A DNA stretch of 64,000 nt from Nitrospinia bacterium (GCA_029261715.1 JAJDAT010000015.1:1-64000); one strand, 5' to 3'; positions 41,927-52,013 are shown, numbered from the stretch's first letter. The notes: generated by a model from the letters alone, not told the origin. A program made the numbers and translations.

Positions 41927-42463
41927 CTACAAATGCCTTAGCACTTGATCCCACGTATGAGTAAGACGATTGATACCGTCAGTAAGGTGGCGAGAGGATA
42001 GAGTCGCTCCTGAAATATTTTTTATTTGCTCATCTAACCTTAGGATCTCAGTGTGGTCTTTACCCAAGAACTGAGCAAGCCATTTAGGATGTTTAATTTC
42101 AAACCCATAAGTTTCACGATACTGTAGAACCTCAATCCCTTTAACTTTTCCATCATTGGTTAAGGCTACAGCTACATCGATCATTTCATGTTTACCGACA
42201 ACCTGATCAATAATAAACCAACCTCCGGTTTCGGTTTTCCATGCCTTTACTTCATTAGTTCTAACCCTTGTATCGGAAGCATCCTCAATAGAATCCATTT
42301 GATCTTCTGTTAGCGTTACCCCCAAAGGACTCATAGAAGCGCTTCCCCATAACGCCTCTCTTGCTTGCTCATTGGTAAGGTATGTTTCAGCATAAAGCTC
42401 TGTTAAAGGCAATAATGTAAAACCAACAAATGTCGCAATCTTTAAAAAACTTTTTAATATCAT
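41927..42463 (-). CDS. FMN-binding domain protein (predicted ApbE-flavinylated)
   Basis: Signal peptide MILKSFLKIATFVGFTLLPLTELYA; KNISGATLSSRHLTDGI matches the [S/T]GA[T/S] flavinylation motif. Confidence 0.85.
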   Translation of the reverse strand: MILKSFLKIATFVGFTLLPLTELYAETYLTNEQAREALWGSASMSPLGVTLTEDQMDSIEDASDTRVRTNEVKAWKTETGGWFIIDQVVGKHEMIDVAVALTNDGKVKGIEVLQYRETYGFEIKHPKWLAQFLGKDHTEILRLDEQIKNISGATLSSRHLTDGINRLTHTWDQVLRHL

Positions 42464-42467
42464 AATG

Positions 42468-43445
42468 TTAGAAGAGTCGATTTTGGAACTCATAGCCAAA
42501 AATGAGGCCAATATGATATCTTTCATGCTCATCCAAGTTTAGGCTACCTCTGTTATACGCAAACTCTGACCCACCACCGCTAACTTGCCACAACATACCA
42601 ACAGTAGCCCACCAAGATCTTTCGGCATAATGATAAGATGGTCCTATATATTGACCATATTGATGTCTTGAGCCCAATTTGATATTGGTTAAATCAAATT
42701 CAGATGGCTCAAGCGAAGGCTCGTCATATTGGCCTGTTTCAGTATTAAAAGGACTTAAGTGATCCTCCTGACGGCGATATTCGAATCCCACAAAATGCTT
42801 TGGCGCAACTCGATATGAAACGCCAATAGAGCCATCAAATGCAATTTCTTCTTCAAGAATACCGGGAGATTTTCTGCGTTCAAACTCAGTCTGAAAATTA
42901 ATAGCGACGGTTAACGTATCATCAAGCCAATTCTTTTGTAGCCAAATTTTTGGGATATAAGACTTTTGCTCAATGTCTCCACCGTCAAGACGATATTGCT
43001 CTAAACCTTGAAACTGGAAACCAACAGATAGCCCGATAAAATCCTTATAGGGACTGAGAATATTATATTTTGTATTATATGAATAACCTGCATATTGACT
43101 TTTATTAAACCTACCGCCTGCGGCTGTTTGTGTTTCAAACATAGGGTTAAGATCTGGATCTTCTACAGAGTAGTTATGAGCATAAAACAACGCTGTAGCC
43201 GACACAGTCCATTTATTGGTAATCCCTAACTCTATATTGGGTCTAATATCATGAAACGAATAATCTCCATGATCTTTTCCAATTCGCCATCTATCGGTAA
43301 TTTTCATTTCAACACTACCTTTTGGCCTCACGTCAGTTCCTTGAACGTATACCCATGCATTTTCACCAGCTTGGGAAACTTGATAATTAAATAAGAAAAC
43401 TGCGAAAACGCTTGCAGCAATCAAAGATTGTTTAAACTTTTTCAT
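42468..43445 (-). CDS. Outer-membrane beta-barrel-like protein
   Basis: Signal peptide from MKKFKQSLIAASVFAVFLF; alternating aromatic strands, C-terminal GLIFGYEFQNRLF; GGAG upstream of ATG 43445. Confidence 0.7.
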   Translation of the reverse strand: MKKFKQSLIAASVFAVFLFNYQVSQAGENAWVYVQGTDVRPKGSVEMKITDRWRIGKDHGDYSFHDIRPNIELGITNKWTVSATALFYAHNYSVEDPDLNPMFETQTAAGGRFNKSQYAGYSYNTKYNILSPYKDFIGLSVGFQFQGLEQYRLDGGDIEQKSYIPKIWLQKNWLDDTLTVAINFQTEFERRKSPGILEEEIAFDGSIGVSYRVAPKHFVGFEYRRQEDHLSPFNTETGQYDEPSLEPSEFDLTNIKLGSRHQYGQYIGPSYHYAERSWWATVGMLWQVSGGGSEFAYNRGSLNLDEHERYHIGLIFGYEFQNRLF

Positions 43446-43582
43446 AATTAGTAACTCCAAATTACTCATTAGTATTTTCAACTGATTTTTTAAATATTTA
43501 TTACAAATTAAAAAATGAATACTATTGCCATTCATCGCTTCGTCTTGAACTGCCATCACCTAATCACTTATGCTTTTCCCTC

Positions 43583-43650
43583 AAAAAAAAAACGCTCATC
43601 CAGACAGCCAATGCTGTCCGAATGAGCGTCAGTTCTTGCTGATAGCTCTG
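43583..43650 (-). terminator. Strong intrinsic terminator, element copy 1
   Basis: Minus strand: CAGAGCTATCAGCAAGAACTGACGCTCATTCGGACAGC-ATTG-GCTGTCTGGATGAGCG-TTTTTTTTTT; 16-bp stem, 4-nt loop. Confidence 0.9.
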
Positions 43651-43661
43651 ATTAGTTTTTA

Positions 43662-43853
43662 CTATTTACGGCGTGGGTTTACATCTCCTTTTCCATGCTC
43701 ATGTTTCTCCCATTTCCGCCAAACACCATCCGAAAAATGGAATGTGAGCGAACCATTAAACCCCTGCATAGAACCCATCATATATTCCTGTATCAACTGG
43801 CCTATGCTTCTCATTTTATCTGTATCGTTATCGACAACGTTTTTTGCTTCCAT
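43662..43853 (-). CDS. Small protein (63 aa), possibly Fur-regulated; alternatively part of an sRNA
   Basis: ORF lies between a Fur-box-like site (43906-43924) and a strong terminator on the same strand (43583-43650). Confidence 0.5.
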   Translation of the reverse strand: MEAKNVVDNDTDKMRSIGQLIQEYMMGSMQGFNGSLTFHFSDGVWRKWEKHEHGKGDVNPRRK

Positions 43854-43905
43854 CTAGCTTTAAAACCTATGTTTTCAGATATATCGGCAAAAAAGAAATG
43901 AGTTT

Positions 43906-43924
43906 AATTCTCATTATCATTACT
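43906..43924. promoter_or_regulatory. Fur-box-like site
   Basis: Reverse complement AGTAATGATAATGAGAATT, 13/19 match to Fur consensus. Confidence 0.6.
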
Positions 43925-44076
43925 GAAGGTACATATTAATATGAAAAACAAAACTTATCAATAGAAAAAAAGATATTTCTGATTTTAAAAAAAAACTTAT
44001 TGATAATACTCAAAAACCTATAAGTCTTTTAAATTAAATCTCTTATAAAGTTAAAATTCATCCGCAAATCAATTAC

Positions 44077-44095
44077 GCTAATGATTCTTATTGTC
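44077..44095. promoter_or_regulatory. Fur-box-like site upstream of apbE
   Basis: GCTAATGATTCTTATTGTC, 13/19 match to Fur consensus. Confidence 0.6.
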
Positions 44096-44207
44096 AAAAT
44101 CATTTTTGACGCGTATACTAGCCCAATTTGATAAAAATTGTCAACATATTTCTAAAAATCTCAAAATACTTAAACAGTAATTTTGATTTAAGGCAAAGCC
44201 TAGTAAC

Positions 44208-45077
44208 ATGCTGTTAGAATCACCTGCAATTAATCATATCAAGCGCTGTAAGCCTCTACTCGGTACTTATGTCGAAGTAAGCGTTTTATCAGAAAGTGAC
44301 GATAAAGCTTTACTTAGCATAACGGAGGATGTGTTTTCTGAAATACAAAGGATTGAAGACTTGATGAGTTTTCATAGTCCTGACAGTGAACTTTCATTTA
44401 TCAATAAAGAAGCATATAAGCATTCTTGTTCGATTTCTAAGGAAATGGAAGAAGTCTTAACGGTAGCGCTGAATTTAAGTGTAATAACCAATGGTGTCTA
44501 TGATATTTCCATCGCCCCTACCCTCGTTAAAAACGGCTTACTACCAGATCACTCCCTTGATATTGATGAGCAGGCAAATTGGCAAGATGTCTCAATAGCG
44601 AACGGAAACATTCGCTTTAAAAGAAAACTATTACTCGACTTAGGGGGAATCGCCAAAGGTTACGCTGTCGATAAAGCATTATGCCTGGTGGAAAACCGAG
44701 TAAAGAACATAACCATCAATGCAGGCGGCGATTTGCGTATGAAAAAATGGCAAGGCAAAACTGTTGGCATTAAAACTTCAAATACTAAAGGTTTAAAATC
44801 CATAATAAGCATGCCTATGCATCAAGCAGCCGTAGCAACTAGTAATAACTCCTATATGGACAGCAATCAAAGCTCTATCGTACACCCATTCACAAAAAAA
44901 ACCGTGAAAGATAAAAAGAGCATTTCTGTTTTTGCGTCAAGTTGCATGCTTGCCGACGCATTAACAAAAGTAGCTTTTTTGAGTGCAAACCTCAAACCAT
45001 TTATTAATTCAACTAACACTAAAGCCATATCAGTAGATGAAAATGGCAACATTCAAAACTTATGTGAAGTTTTATAA
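44208..45077 (+). CDS. apbE: FAD:protein FMN transferase
   Basis: LLGTYVEVSVLSE, MSFHSPDSELSFIN, LDLGGIAKGYAVDKAL, NAGGDLR, FASSCMLADALTKVAFL. Confidence 0.94.
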   Translation: MLLESPAINHIKRCKPLLGTYVEVSVLSESDDKALLSITEDVFSEIQRIEDLMSFHSPDSELSFINKEAYKHSCSISKEMEEVLTVALNLSVITNGVYDISIAPTLVKNGLLPDHSLDIDEQANWQDVSIANGNIRFKRKLLLDLGGIAKGYAVDKALCLVENRVKNITINAGGDLRMKKWQGKTVGIKTSNTKGLKSIISMPMHQAAVATSNNSYMDSNQSSIVHPFTKKTVKDKKSISVFASSCMLADALTKVAFLSANLKPFINSTNTKAISVDENGNIQNLCEVL

Positions 45078-45078
45078 T

Positions 45079-45552
45079 ATGGTTCAAATCAAAATTCCTA
45101 AGCTCCATCAAATGTGGCTCTTTAGTATTTTTACTCTTGCTTGGTGTAGTGGAGTCGCCTTTTTTGTTCTTAAAACATGGTTTATTGTTGAAGGGGAATT
45201 TGGTCCTGAAAAACATCCGTTCCAATTCACTTCTCTACAAATACATGGTTTGATAGCTTTTTTAATGATGATTACTTATGGCTATTTTATAGGAACACAT
45301 GTGCAAAATACTTGGAAAATGAAATCAAAGCGCACTTCAGGCATTTTGCTTGTTGTCATACCAGCATTCATGATGATCACGGCATATTTGCTCTATTACA
45401 TTGCTAAAGATAGAACCCGCGAAATCATAGGATATGTGCATCTTGGTATAGGACTTATTTTGCCACTTATTTTAACAATACACGTACTCCAAAAAACGCA
45501 AAAGCCCAACACTGTAAATAGAAACAGTATGAACATGGAAAAGGCGATGTAA
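45079..45552 (+). CDS. Four-TM membrane protein with conserved His, possible b-type cytochrome
   Basis: TM helices each carrying His (QIHGLIAF, GTHVQNTW, YVHLGIGL, TIHVLQK); immediately downstream of apbE. Confidence 0.7.
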   Translation: MVQIKIPKLHQMWLFSIFTLAWCSGVAFFVLKTWFIVEGEFGPEKHPFQFTSLQIHGLIAFLMMITYGYFIGTHVQNTWKMKSKRTSGILLVVIPAFMMITAYLLYYIAKDRTREIIGYVHLGIGLILPLILTIHVLQKTQKPNTVNRNSMNMEKAM

Positions 45553-45580
45553 AACCAAGCATTAAACAGTAAAAAGAAAG

Positions 45581-45647
45581 CAGAGCTATCAGCACAAACT
45601 GACGCTCATTCGGACAGCATAGGCTGTTTGGATGGGCGTTTTTTATT
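45581..45647 (+). terminator. Strong intrinsic terminator, element copy 2
   Basis: CAGAGCTATCAGCACAAACTGACGCTCATTCGGACAGC-ATAG-GCTGTTTGGATGGGCG-TTTTTTATTTT; 16-bp stem with wobble pairs; inverted relative to copy 1. Confidence 0.9.
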
Positions 45648-45742
45648 TTAAGTAAAGCTTAGAAGATTGAGTAATAGAAATTTAAAATAACACTCATTTT
45701 AACAACACACGTACTTCACGACCAAAAGAAGAAGCTTAAGAG

Positions 45743-46312
45743 ATGAAAATTAAATGGAACAAAGTAAATCGTCAGACACATCATTGGGGATCGTTTATTT
45801 GTGCCATTCCTGTATTAATAGTCATCGTCACAGGCATATTACTCCAGTTAAAAAAAGAACTCATTTGGGTTCAACCGCCAACAATAAAGGGTAGCGCGAA
45901 AACGCCAACATTAACCTTTGACCAAGTTTTAAATATCGCAAAAACAGTAAAGGAAGCTGCCATTAATGACTGGAAAGATATCGACCGACTTGATGTTCGT
46001 CCTAAAAAAGGTGTGATAAAGATTCGCGCTAAAAATAGATGGGAAATACAAATCGACCACCAGACAGGAAAGCTTTTACAAACTGCTTATAGGCGCTCAG
46101 ATTTAATTGAATCAATACATGACGGTAGTTTCTTTCACGATAATGCAAAGCTTTGGATATTTCTTCCTTCAGCTTTTGTACTCCTAGTTCTATGGATAAC
46201 AGGAATTTATTTATTCACAACGACAACAATGCGCGAAAAAAATAAAAAGACAAACCCAAAAAAGAAAAACCTAAAACGGACTACTAATATTACAAATGAA
46301 GTTGGAGTTTAA
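45743..46312 (+). CDS. PepSY domain TM protein
   Basis: NRQTHHWGSFICAIPVLIVIVTGILLQLKKE; PepSY-like RLDVRPKKGVIKIRAKNRWEIQIDHQTGKLLQ; C-terminal TM. Confidence 0.85.
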   Translation: MKIKWNKVNRQTHHWGSFICAIPVLIVIVTGILLQLKKELIWVQPPTIKGSAKTPTLTFDQVLNIAKTVKEAAINDWKDIDRLDVRPKKGVIKIRAKNRWEIQIDHQTGKLLQTAYRRSDLIESIHDGSFFHDNAKLWIFLPSAFVLLVLWITGIYLFTTTTMREKNKKTNPKKKNLKRTTNITNEVGV

Positions 46313-46970
46313 TTATTATATAAAAAAAATATTATTACTATTTTTAGGCATTTTTTTTGTTGGCGTTTCCACACCCTGCTATGGGTTTGAGCATAATGAA
46401 AAAATATCAATAAAACGTAACGGTCAGGAAGTAACTTTTTCTACTGAAATAGATTATCGCTATGATGGGGACAATAATTTCCGTCGTCATTATGACGTAG
46501 GCGTTAAGGTTCCTTTAAGTTTCCTGGGCGAAGGGTGGTCTGTTGGCGCTAATTTTCGCATGATATATAAAAAATCGCGCGCTGGGGACTGGAATTTAGA
46601 AAAAAGACCTCATGGAACAATTCAAAAAACATTCAAGTCACCTGAATTAGAATGGCTCCCTGAATTGAAATGGACTCTAAGAACGCGACAAGAGTATAGA
46701 ATCAGAGAAAATGGCAGCTATACCACACGTAATCGCATTCGCTATAAAATCAAATCGGAGGAAGAATATTTAAAAGTAAAACCTTTTTTCGGTCATGAGA
46801 TTTTCTATGATTTTGACTTAAAGGATTTCAGTAAAAACAGAATAACTTTAGGAATTCAATTACCTGAAGTTAAAGGAACCACACCGAGTATATATTACAG
46901 GTTCGTAACTGATTTAGACGATGAACCTGTGCATACATTATCAAGTTTGGTATTCAAGTTAGGCTTTTAA
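46296..46970 (+). CDS. Secreted outer-membrane beta-barrel-like protein
   Basis: Signal peptide; alternating beta-strand pattern; C-terminal LSSLVFKLGF. Confidence 0.6.
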   Translation: MKLEFNYYIKKILLLFLGIFFVGVSTPCYGFEHNEKISIKRNGQEVTFSTEIDYRYDGDNNFRRHYDVGVKVPLSFLGEGWSVGANFRMIYKKSRAGDWNLEKRPHGTIQKTFKSPELEWLPELKWTLRTRQEYRIRENGSYTTRNRIRYKIKSEEEYLKVKPFFGHEIFYDFDLKDFSKNRITLGIQLPEVKGTTPSIYYRFVTDLDDEPVHTLSSLVFKLGF

Positions 46971-47100
46971 AAGAAATGAACATATTTAAATTGTCTCGAA
47001 GGATGGACAAAAGGTTTTACCTGTTAGGCAAAAAAATATGAAGAAGAGGTTTCGTTCACAAAAGCCCTTTCACCCCAATTAAGAGAAATGGATTATAAAG

Positions 47101-47373
47101 ATGATCAAGTTATTAAATATATTATTACTTTTGCTCATTGTGTCCTGTGCGTCTACTCGAAAGTTTCCGGAGGAAAACTCCCCTGATGTTAAAGTATTTA
47201 AGACCGTATGTGGTCAGTGTCATAACCCATCACCACATCCAAAAGAGCATATCTCAAAGGATTGGGATAAAACTGTGGACGTTATGGTAATACATATGGA
47301 AAACAGAGGCATGGCATATAATCAAGACGAAATACAGACGATTCGAGATTATTTAAAACGAAATGCTAGCTAA
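47101..47373 (+). CDS. Lipoprotein c-type cytochrome
   Basis: Lipobox-like LLIVSC; single CGQCH. Confidence 0.85.
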   Translation: MIKLLNILLLLLIVSCASTRKFPEENSPDVKVFKTVCGQCHNPSPHPKEHISKDWDKTVDVMVIHMENRGMAYNQDEIQTIRDYLKRNAS

Positions 47374-48040
47374 GAGGTGACGGAAAGAAAAATCTTCTAT
47401 GACATAGTCAATGAAATAGATAGAACTTAAATGATCTTCTGATTTTACATTTATTTTTTTAAAAGCCTCAAAATGTTTGACGCTGAAGTTCCTGGAAAGA
47501 TTAACTTTATAAAAAATTGGATAACCAATTATTTAAATTTCGAAAACCAAATTAATAACATTAAAAACACATCAAAAAACATAAACATTTTAAACAGCTA
47601 AACGTTATTTTTTGATAATTTAAAAGAAATGCCTTTTTAACGTCAAAAACTGTTTTTTTATTGTTTTTAACAATAATTCTCCCTCTCCCATTTGGGCAAT
47701 ATCTTTTACTATTTTAAGTGCAAAGTTTTAGGCGATTTCCGTCTTCATAACTCAACCATTATTGAATTTCAAAACTAAAAAATTACTTAGAAAATCTTCA
47801 CTTTAATTCCTTCATAATTTCGTAAACCAATCACTCTCATCCTCTCCAACTTTTTTAACGCACAGCCTTCCTCTCTAGAAGTGATAATTGTTGTAATGCC
47901 CTCTTTGGACGTTTATACTTAATTTCGCAAATTGATAGCTAATAGTTTCAATAAGTTGTGACTTTTAAAATGCAATAAAACTTTGCGACAATAATAGAAA
48001 TATTCAACCTAAATTCATCTATATAATCAAAGTCCCCGGA

Positions 48041-50062
48041 ATGAATTCCATAAAATTCAAAATTATTTTTTGGTTTGTTCTTATTGGTTCGGTTCCCGCA
48101 ATTGGTATTGGAGCCTATGCCATCAAACAACAATCAGAGACATTAGAACAAGAAGCTATTCAAACTCAACAAAAACTTTTGTCCCAAAAACTCCTTGAAG
48201 TTAATACTTTTTTGCAAGATATTCGATTCGATCTGAAAGAGATTTCCCGCAGATTTACTCTGCAAAACCTAATAGAAGCCATTCCAACTCAAGACCAAGA
48301 GGAAGTTGAATTTTGGCTTGAACCCGTCCAAGAAGACTTTTCAAGGTTCGCTAAAATACGGCAAAGATATAATGTCATTCAATTAGCCAGAATCGATGGC
48401 CAAGAAATAATCCATGTTAATTTTGACGGTAAAGAATCGAAACTTGTAGATAGCCAAGACTTACCATCTGTTAACGGTCAATCTTTTTTCGAAACAATTC
48501 GCGCTCTAGGTGAAGGCCAATACGCAGTCTTACCTCTTATGGCTTTTGATACAAAAGTTTCAAAAGAAAGTTTTCGCGGCCCCGTGATTAGGTTTGGAAT
48601 GCCTCTATTCACTCCTGGGTCTCAAAAAGTAGGAGTCCTAGTTCTTACCGCCTTTGCAGATCATTTACTAGAAACTTTTTCAGATATCTCAAACGGCAAT
48701 ATATTGTTATCCGATTCAGACGGTTATTTAATTGGCCATCCCGATTCTCAGGTTAGAGACAATTGGGTTTTGCATGATAAGGATGAAAAACTCAGACACT
48801 TTTTAGATCAAAGTTTAATTTCAAAAATGTTTAAGCGGGAATCAGGTCTCATTACTGATCACTCAGAAGAAATAATATCTTTCCAAAAAATAGTCTTTAA
48901 CCCGCAAGATACTTCAGATTTTTGGATTGGAATACTAAGCCAAAAAAGAGAAGACGTTTTACTCTCCATCACGCAGTTTCGAACGCGATTCATCTTTATC
49001 ATTTTAACTGTGGTGGCAATTGTCGTTTTTGCCGCAATGTTTTTTGGTAATAATTTAACGCGACCATTACGCAAAGTGGTTAAGCTTGCCAATTCCATTT
49101 CTAATGGAGAACTTGAAGTCGGTCGTCTTAATTACACTTCTAAAGACGAAATTGGCATTCTTGCTGGCACTTTTGACAAAATGGCGGACACCTTACGCAA
49201 AAATATTTTTTCTATTAAAGATGTAGCAAAGACCTTATTTGGTTCTTCCACCGAAATTTCAACTGCGGTACAACAACAGTCTGCCATAATGGCGCAGCAA
49301 TCAGCTTCTATAACTGAAATAACCGCCACTTTAGAAAGTTTGACAACAACTTCTTCGCAAATTGCAGATAACTCTAATTCTGTTGTGCAAATATCCGCAG
49401 AAGCTTTAGAGCAATCTAAAGAAGGAATGAACTCTATTTTAGAAATTAATAAAAAGATGTCCCAAATCGCTGAAGAAAATGAAAACAGCGTTCATGAAAT
49501 TGTAGAATTAGGCCAAAAGTCTAAAGAAATTGGTAGAGTCATGGAAATTATTAACGATATTGCCGATCAAACAAAGCTCATCGCTTTCAACGCAGCAATT
49601 GAAGCTTCAAGCGCGGGGGAAGCTGGAAAAAGATTTGGAGTGGTCGCCATAGAAATACGACAACTCGCCGAAAACGTGATGAGAGCCACTCGTGAAATAG
49701 AAAACAAAGTTGAAGAAACCCAACAAGCAATTAATCGCTTGGTAATCAATTCAGAAAGAGGAGCAAAGCGAGTGGATGAAGGAGCTCAATTAGCCACAGA
49801 GACTCTCGCAAAGTTAGAAAAACTTGTTAATGGCGCTCAATCTACAAACGAAGAAGCCGATCAAATTTCATATTCAACAAAACAACAGAAAAACGCGACA
49901 AGTCAGGTTTTTGTAGCTCTAAAAGAAATCCAGCAAGGAATCCATGAAACATTCTCCGCGATAAAACAGACAAGCTCAATCACCGACAACTTAGCTAACT
50001 CTTCTAAAATGTTAAACGCGCTTGTAGGAGAGTTTAAATTTAATAAAAAAAAGAATCAATAA
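48041..50062 (+). CDS. Methyl-accepting chemotaxis protein with dCache-like sensor and HAMP
   Basis: Two TM helices, HAMP, signalling hairpin IADQTKLIAFNAAIEASSAGEAGKRFGVVAIEIRQLAE. Confidence 0.95.
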   Translation: MNSIKFKIIFWFVLIGSVPAIGIGAYAIKQQSETLEQEAIQTQQKLLSQKLLEVNTFLQDIRFDLKEISRRFTLQNLIEAIPTQDQEEVEFWLEPVQEDFSRFAKIRQRYNVIQLARIDGQEIIHVNFDGKESKLVDSQDLPSVNGQSFFETIRALGEGQYAVLPLMAFDTKVSKESFRGPVIRFGMPLFTPGSQKVGVLVLTAFADHLLETFSDISNGNILLSDSDGYLIGHPDSQVRDNWVLHDKDEKLRHFLDQSLISKMFKRESGLITDHSEEIISFQKIVFNPQDTSDFWIGILSQKREDVLLSITQFRTRFIFIILTVVAIVVFAAMFFGNNLTRPLRKVVKLANSISNGELEVGRLNYTSKDEIGILAGTFDKMADTLRKNIFSIKDVAKTLFGSSTEISTAVQQQSAIMAQQSASITEITATLESLTTTSSQIADNSNSVVQISAEALEQSKEGMNSILEINKKMSQIAEENENSVHEIVELGQKSKEIGRVMEIINDIADQTKLIAFNAAIEASSAGEAGKRFGVVAIEIRQLAENVMRATREIENKVEETQQAINRLVINSERGAKRVDEGAQLATETLAKLEKLVNGAQSTNEEADQISYSTKQQKNATSQVFVALKEIQQGIHETFSAIKQTSSITDNLANSSKMLNALVGEFKFNKKKNQ

Positions 50063-50191
50063 TTCCATGCTTGATAAGCATTTCACCCCCCCAAGCCATA
50101 TAAAACTTTAAATATATTTTTTAGCATTTCTCCCTTAAAACCTTCCTGAAAGCCTTACCAGCTTGTATAACGAAATAATTTAAATTTAACA

Positions 50192-50791
50192 ATGACTATA
50201 CTTAAATTAATTGTATTTATTTCCGGAGCAGTTTTAATGGCGCTAGAGATAGTGGGAAGTCGCTTGCTTTCGCCATTTTTTGGAAATTCAGTCTTTGTTT
50301 GGTCGAGCTTAATATCGGTGTTTTTAATATCATTAAGCGTGGGATATCATTTAGGAGGGAAGTTAGCGGACAAAATGCCCACCCCAAAAATTCTTAGCGT
50401 AATTATTTTTGGGTCGGGAGTCTTAATCTTTATTATTCCTTTTATCCAAGAACCTGTTAATAACGCTATTTTTGATTTAGATCTTGGAATGAAAATTAGT
50501 CCTCTAATCGCTTCATGCTTACTCTTCCTATTGCCAAGTATTTTAATGGGTGCGGTCTCTCCATTTGCCGTTAAGATGAGCGCAACTTCTATTGAAACTT
50601 TAGGCAATGTATCCGGCAATATTTCCGCTATTTCTACAATAGGAAATATCTTTGGAACTTTGTTCACATCGTTTTACTTGATCCCAACAATAGGAACCAA
50701 ATTAATAATTAATTTGCTTGGTTTAACACTTTTGTTGTCTAGCGGACTAATATTTATTTATTGCCGTTTTGTATCAAAAAATACGCAATAG
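50192..50791 (+). CDS. Membrane half of a fused-MFS/spermidine synthase-type protein
   Basis: SGAVLMALEIVGSRLLSPFFGNSVFVWSSLISVFLISLSVGYHLGGKLADK; SPFAVKM; stops before any synthase domain. Confidence 0.85.
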   Translation: MTILKLIVFISGAVLMALEIVGSRLLSPFFGNSVFVWSSLISVFLISLSVGYHLGGKLADKMPTPKILSVIIFGSGVLIFIIPFIQEPVNNAIFDLDLGMKISPLIASCLLFLLPSILMGAVSPFAVKMSATSIETLGNVSGNISAISTIGNIFGTLFTSFYLIPTIGTKLIINLLGLTLLLSSGLIFIYCRFVSKNTQ

Positions 50792-51035
50792 TTCTTTCCT
50801 GTTCTATAAACTCAACTTACTATTTTACGATTCCGCTGCCCTCAATATGAAATCTTGCAGATGATCTCATCTTAAGATTCAGGCTTGATTAAGGATTGAC
50901 TATTATCTACACTTAGATATACGAGTTAACGCAAAAAGCTCTATAACAAATAACTTAGTGAACGTTATTCTTCAAAAATTTTGACAAGCTAAGTAAATAC
51001 TTCAAGAACTTTTAATCTCTTCTCAAATTAACGCA

Positions 51036-52013
51036 TTGAAAAAATATTTCCTAAAACTCCCAATTTATATTTCGGTTAGTATTTTTCTGCTCATTATTGG
51101 ACTTCATAATGCCTTTGCAATTCCGCCTTACTCAAGCGACATAAGGTTCAAACCTGTTCTTGAAAAAGAATCTATTTATAACAACATCGTCGTCTATTAT
51201 TCAGATAAAGATAAATTGGTTATGGCGTTTAAAAGTAAAGGGACGACATATAGCGAAACCGAAATCGATCTATCCGATCCAATAAACCTTACCATTGAAT
51301 ACACTCGGCTTTTTATGTCGACATTATTCTTTGTTCCAGAACCTAAAAACATATTGATAGTTGGATTAGGAGCTGGAGCTATGTCCAATTTCCTCCAGAG
51401 TTATTATCCTAATACAAATATAGACATGATCGAAATTGACGAAGAGGTTGTCAAAATTTCTAGAGAATATTTTGGAATGAGAGAATCTAAATTAACTAAA
51501 GTTCACGTAAAAGACGGTAGAGTTTTTGTTAAAAGGGCCAAGAAAAAATACGACATTATTTTCTTAGACGCGTTTAGAGGAAGTTTTGTTCCATTTCATC
51601 TAAAAACCAAAGAGTTTTACAAAGAAATAAAAAACAAACTAACTCCAAATGGCGTGGTCGCTTCTAATCTATTTGGCGGGTCAGCGCTCTACCCATATGA
51701 TCTAAGAACTTTTAGCGAAGTATACAAAAAACTATACTCATTCAAAGGTCAAGGTAATGTCATCTTGATTGCGGGAAACGATGAGGCTATCAAACTTGAA
51801 GATGCTGGTATGATGGAAGCGGCGAAAAAACTTATGGCCGAAAAAAAATTCAATTTTGACTTTAAATATATCGCGGAAAGTTATTTTCCTGTTGGGTCCA
51901 TCGACAAAAACTTAAGAGCTTTTACCGACGACTTCGCTCCAGTTAACTTCATCAACAGCGTGCAAGACCACAATACGGAATGCTTTGCCTGCCTGTACGA
52001 CACGCGAAAATAA
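51036..52013 (+). CDS. Spermidine synthase-like methyltransferase-fold protein
   Basis: ILIVGLGAGAMSNFLQSYYPNTNIDMIEIDEEVVKISREYFG, DGRVFVKRAKKKYDIIFLDAF; N-terminal TM. Confidence 0.9.
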   Translation: MKKYFLKLPIYISVSIFLLIIGLHNAFAIPPYSSDIRFKPVLEKESIYNNIVVYYSDKDKLVMAFKSKGTTYSETEIDLSDPINLTIEYTRLFMSTLFFVPEPKNILIVGLGAGAMSNFLQSYYPNTNIDMIEIDEEVVKISREYFGMRESKLTKVHVKDGRVFVKRAKKKYDIIFLDAFRGSFVPFHLKTKEFYKEIKNKLTPNGVVASNLFGGSALYPYDLRTFSEVYKKLYSFKGQGNVILIAGNDEAIKLEDAGMMEAAKKLMAEKKFNFDFKYIAESYFPVGSIDKNLRAFTDDFAPVNFINSVQDHNTECFACLYDTRK

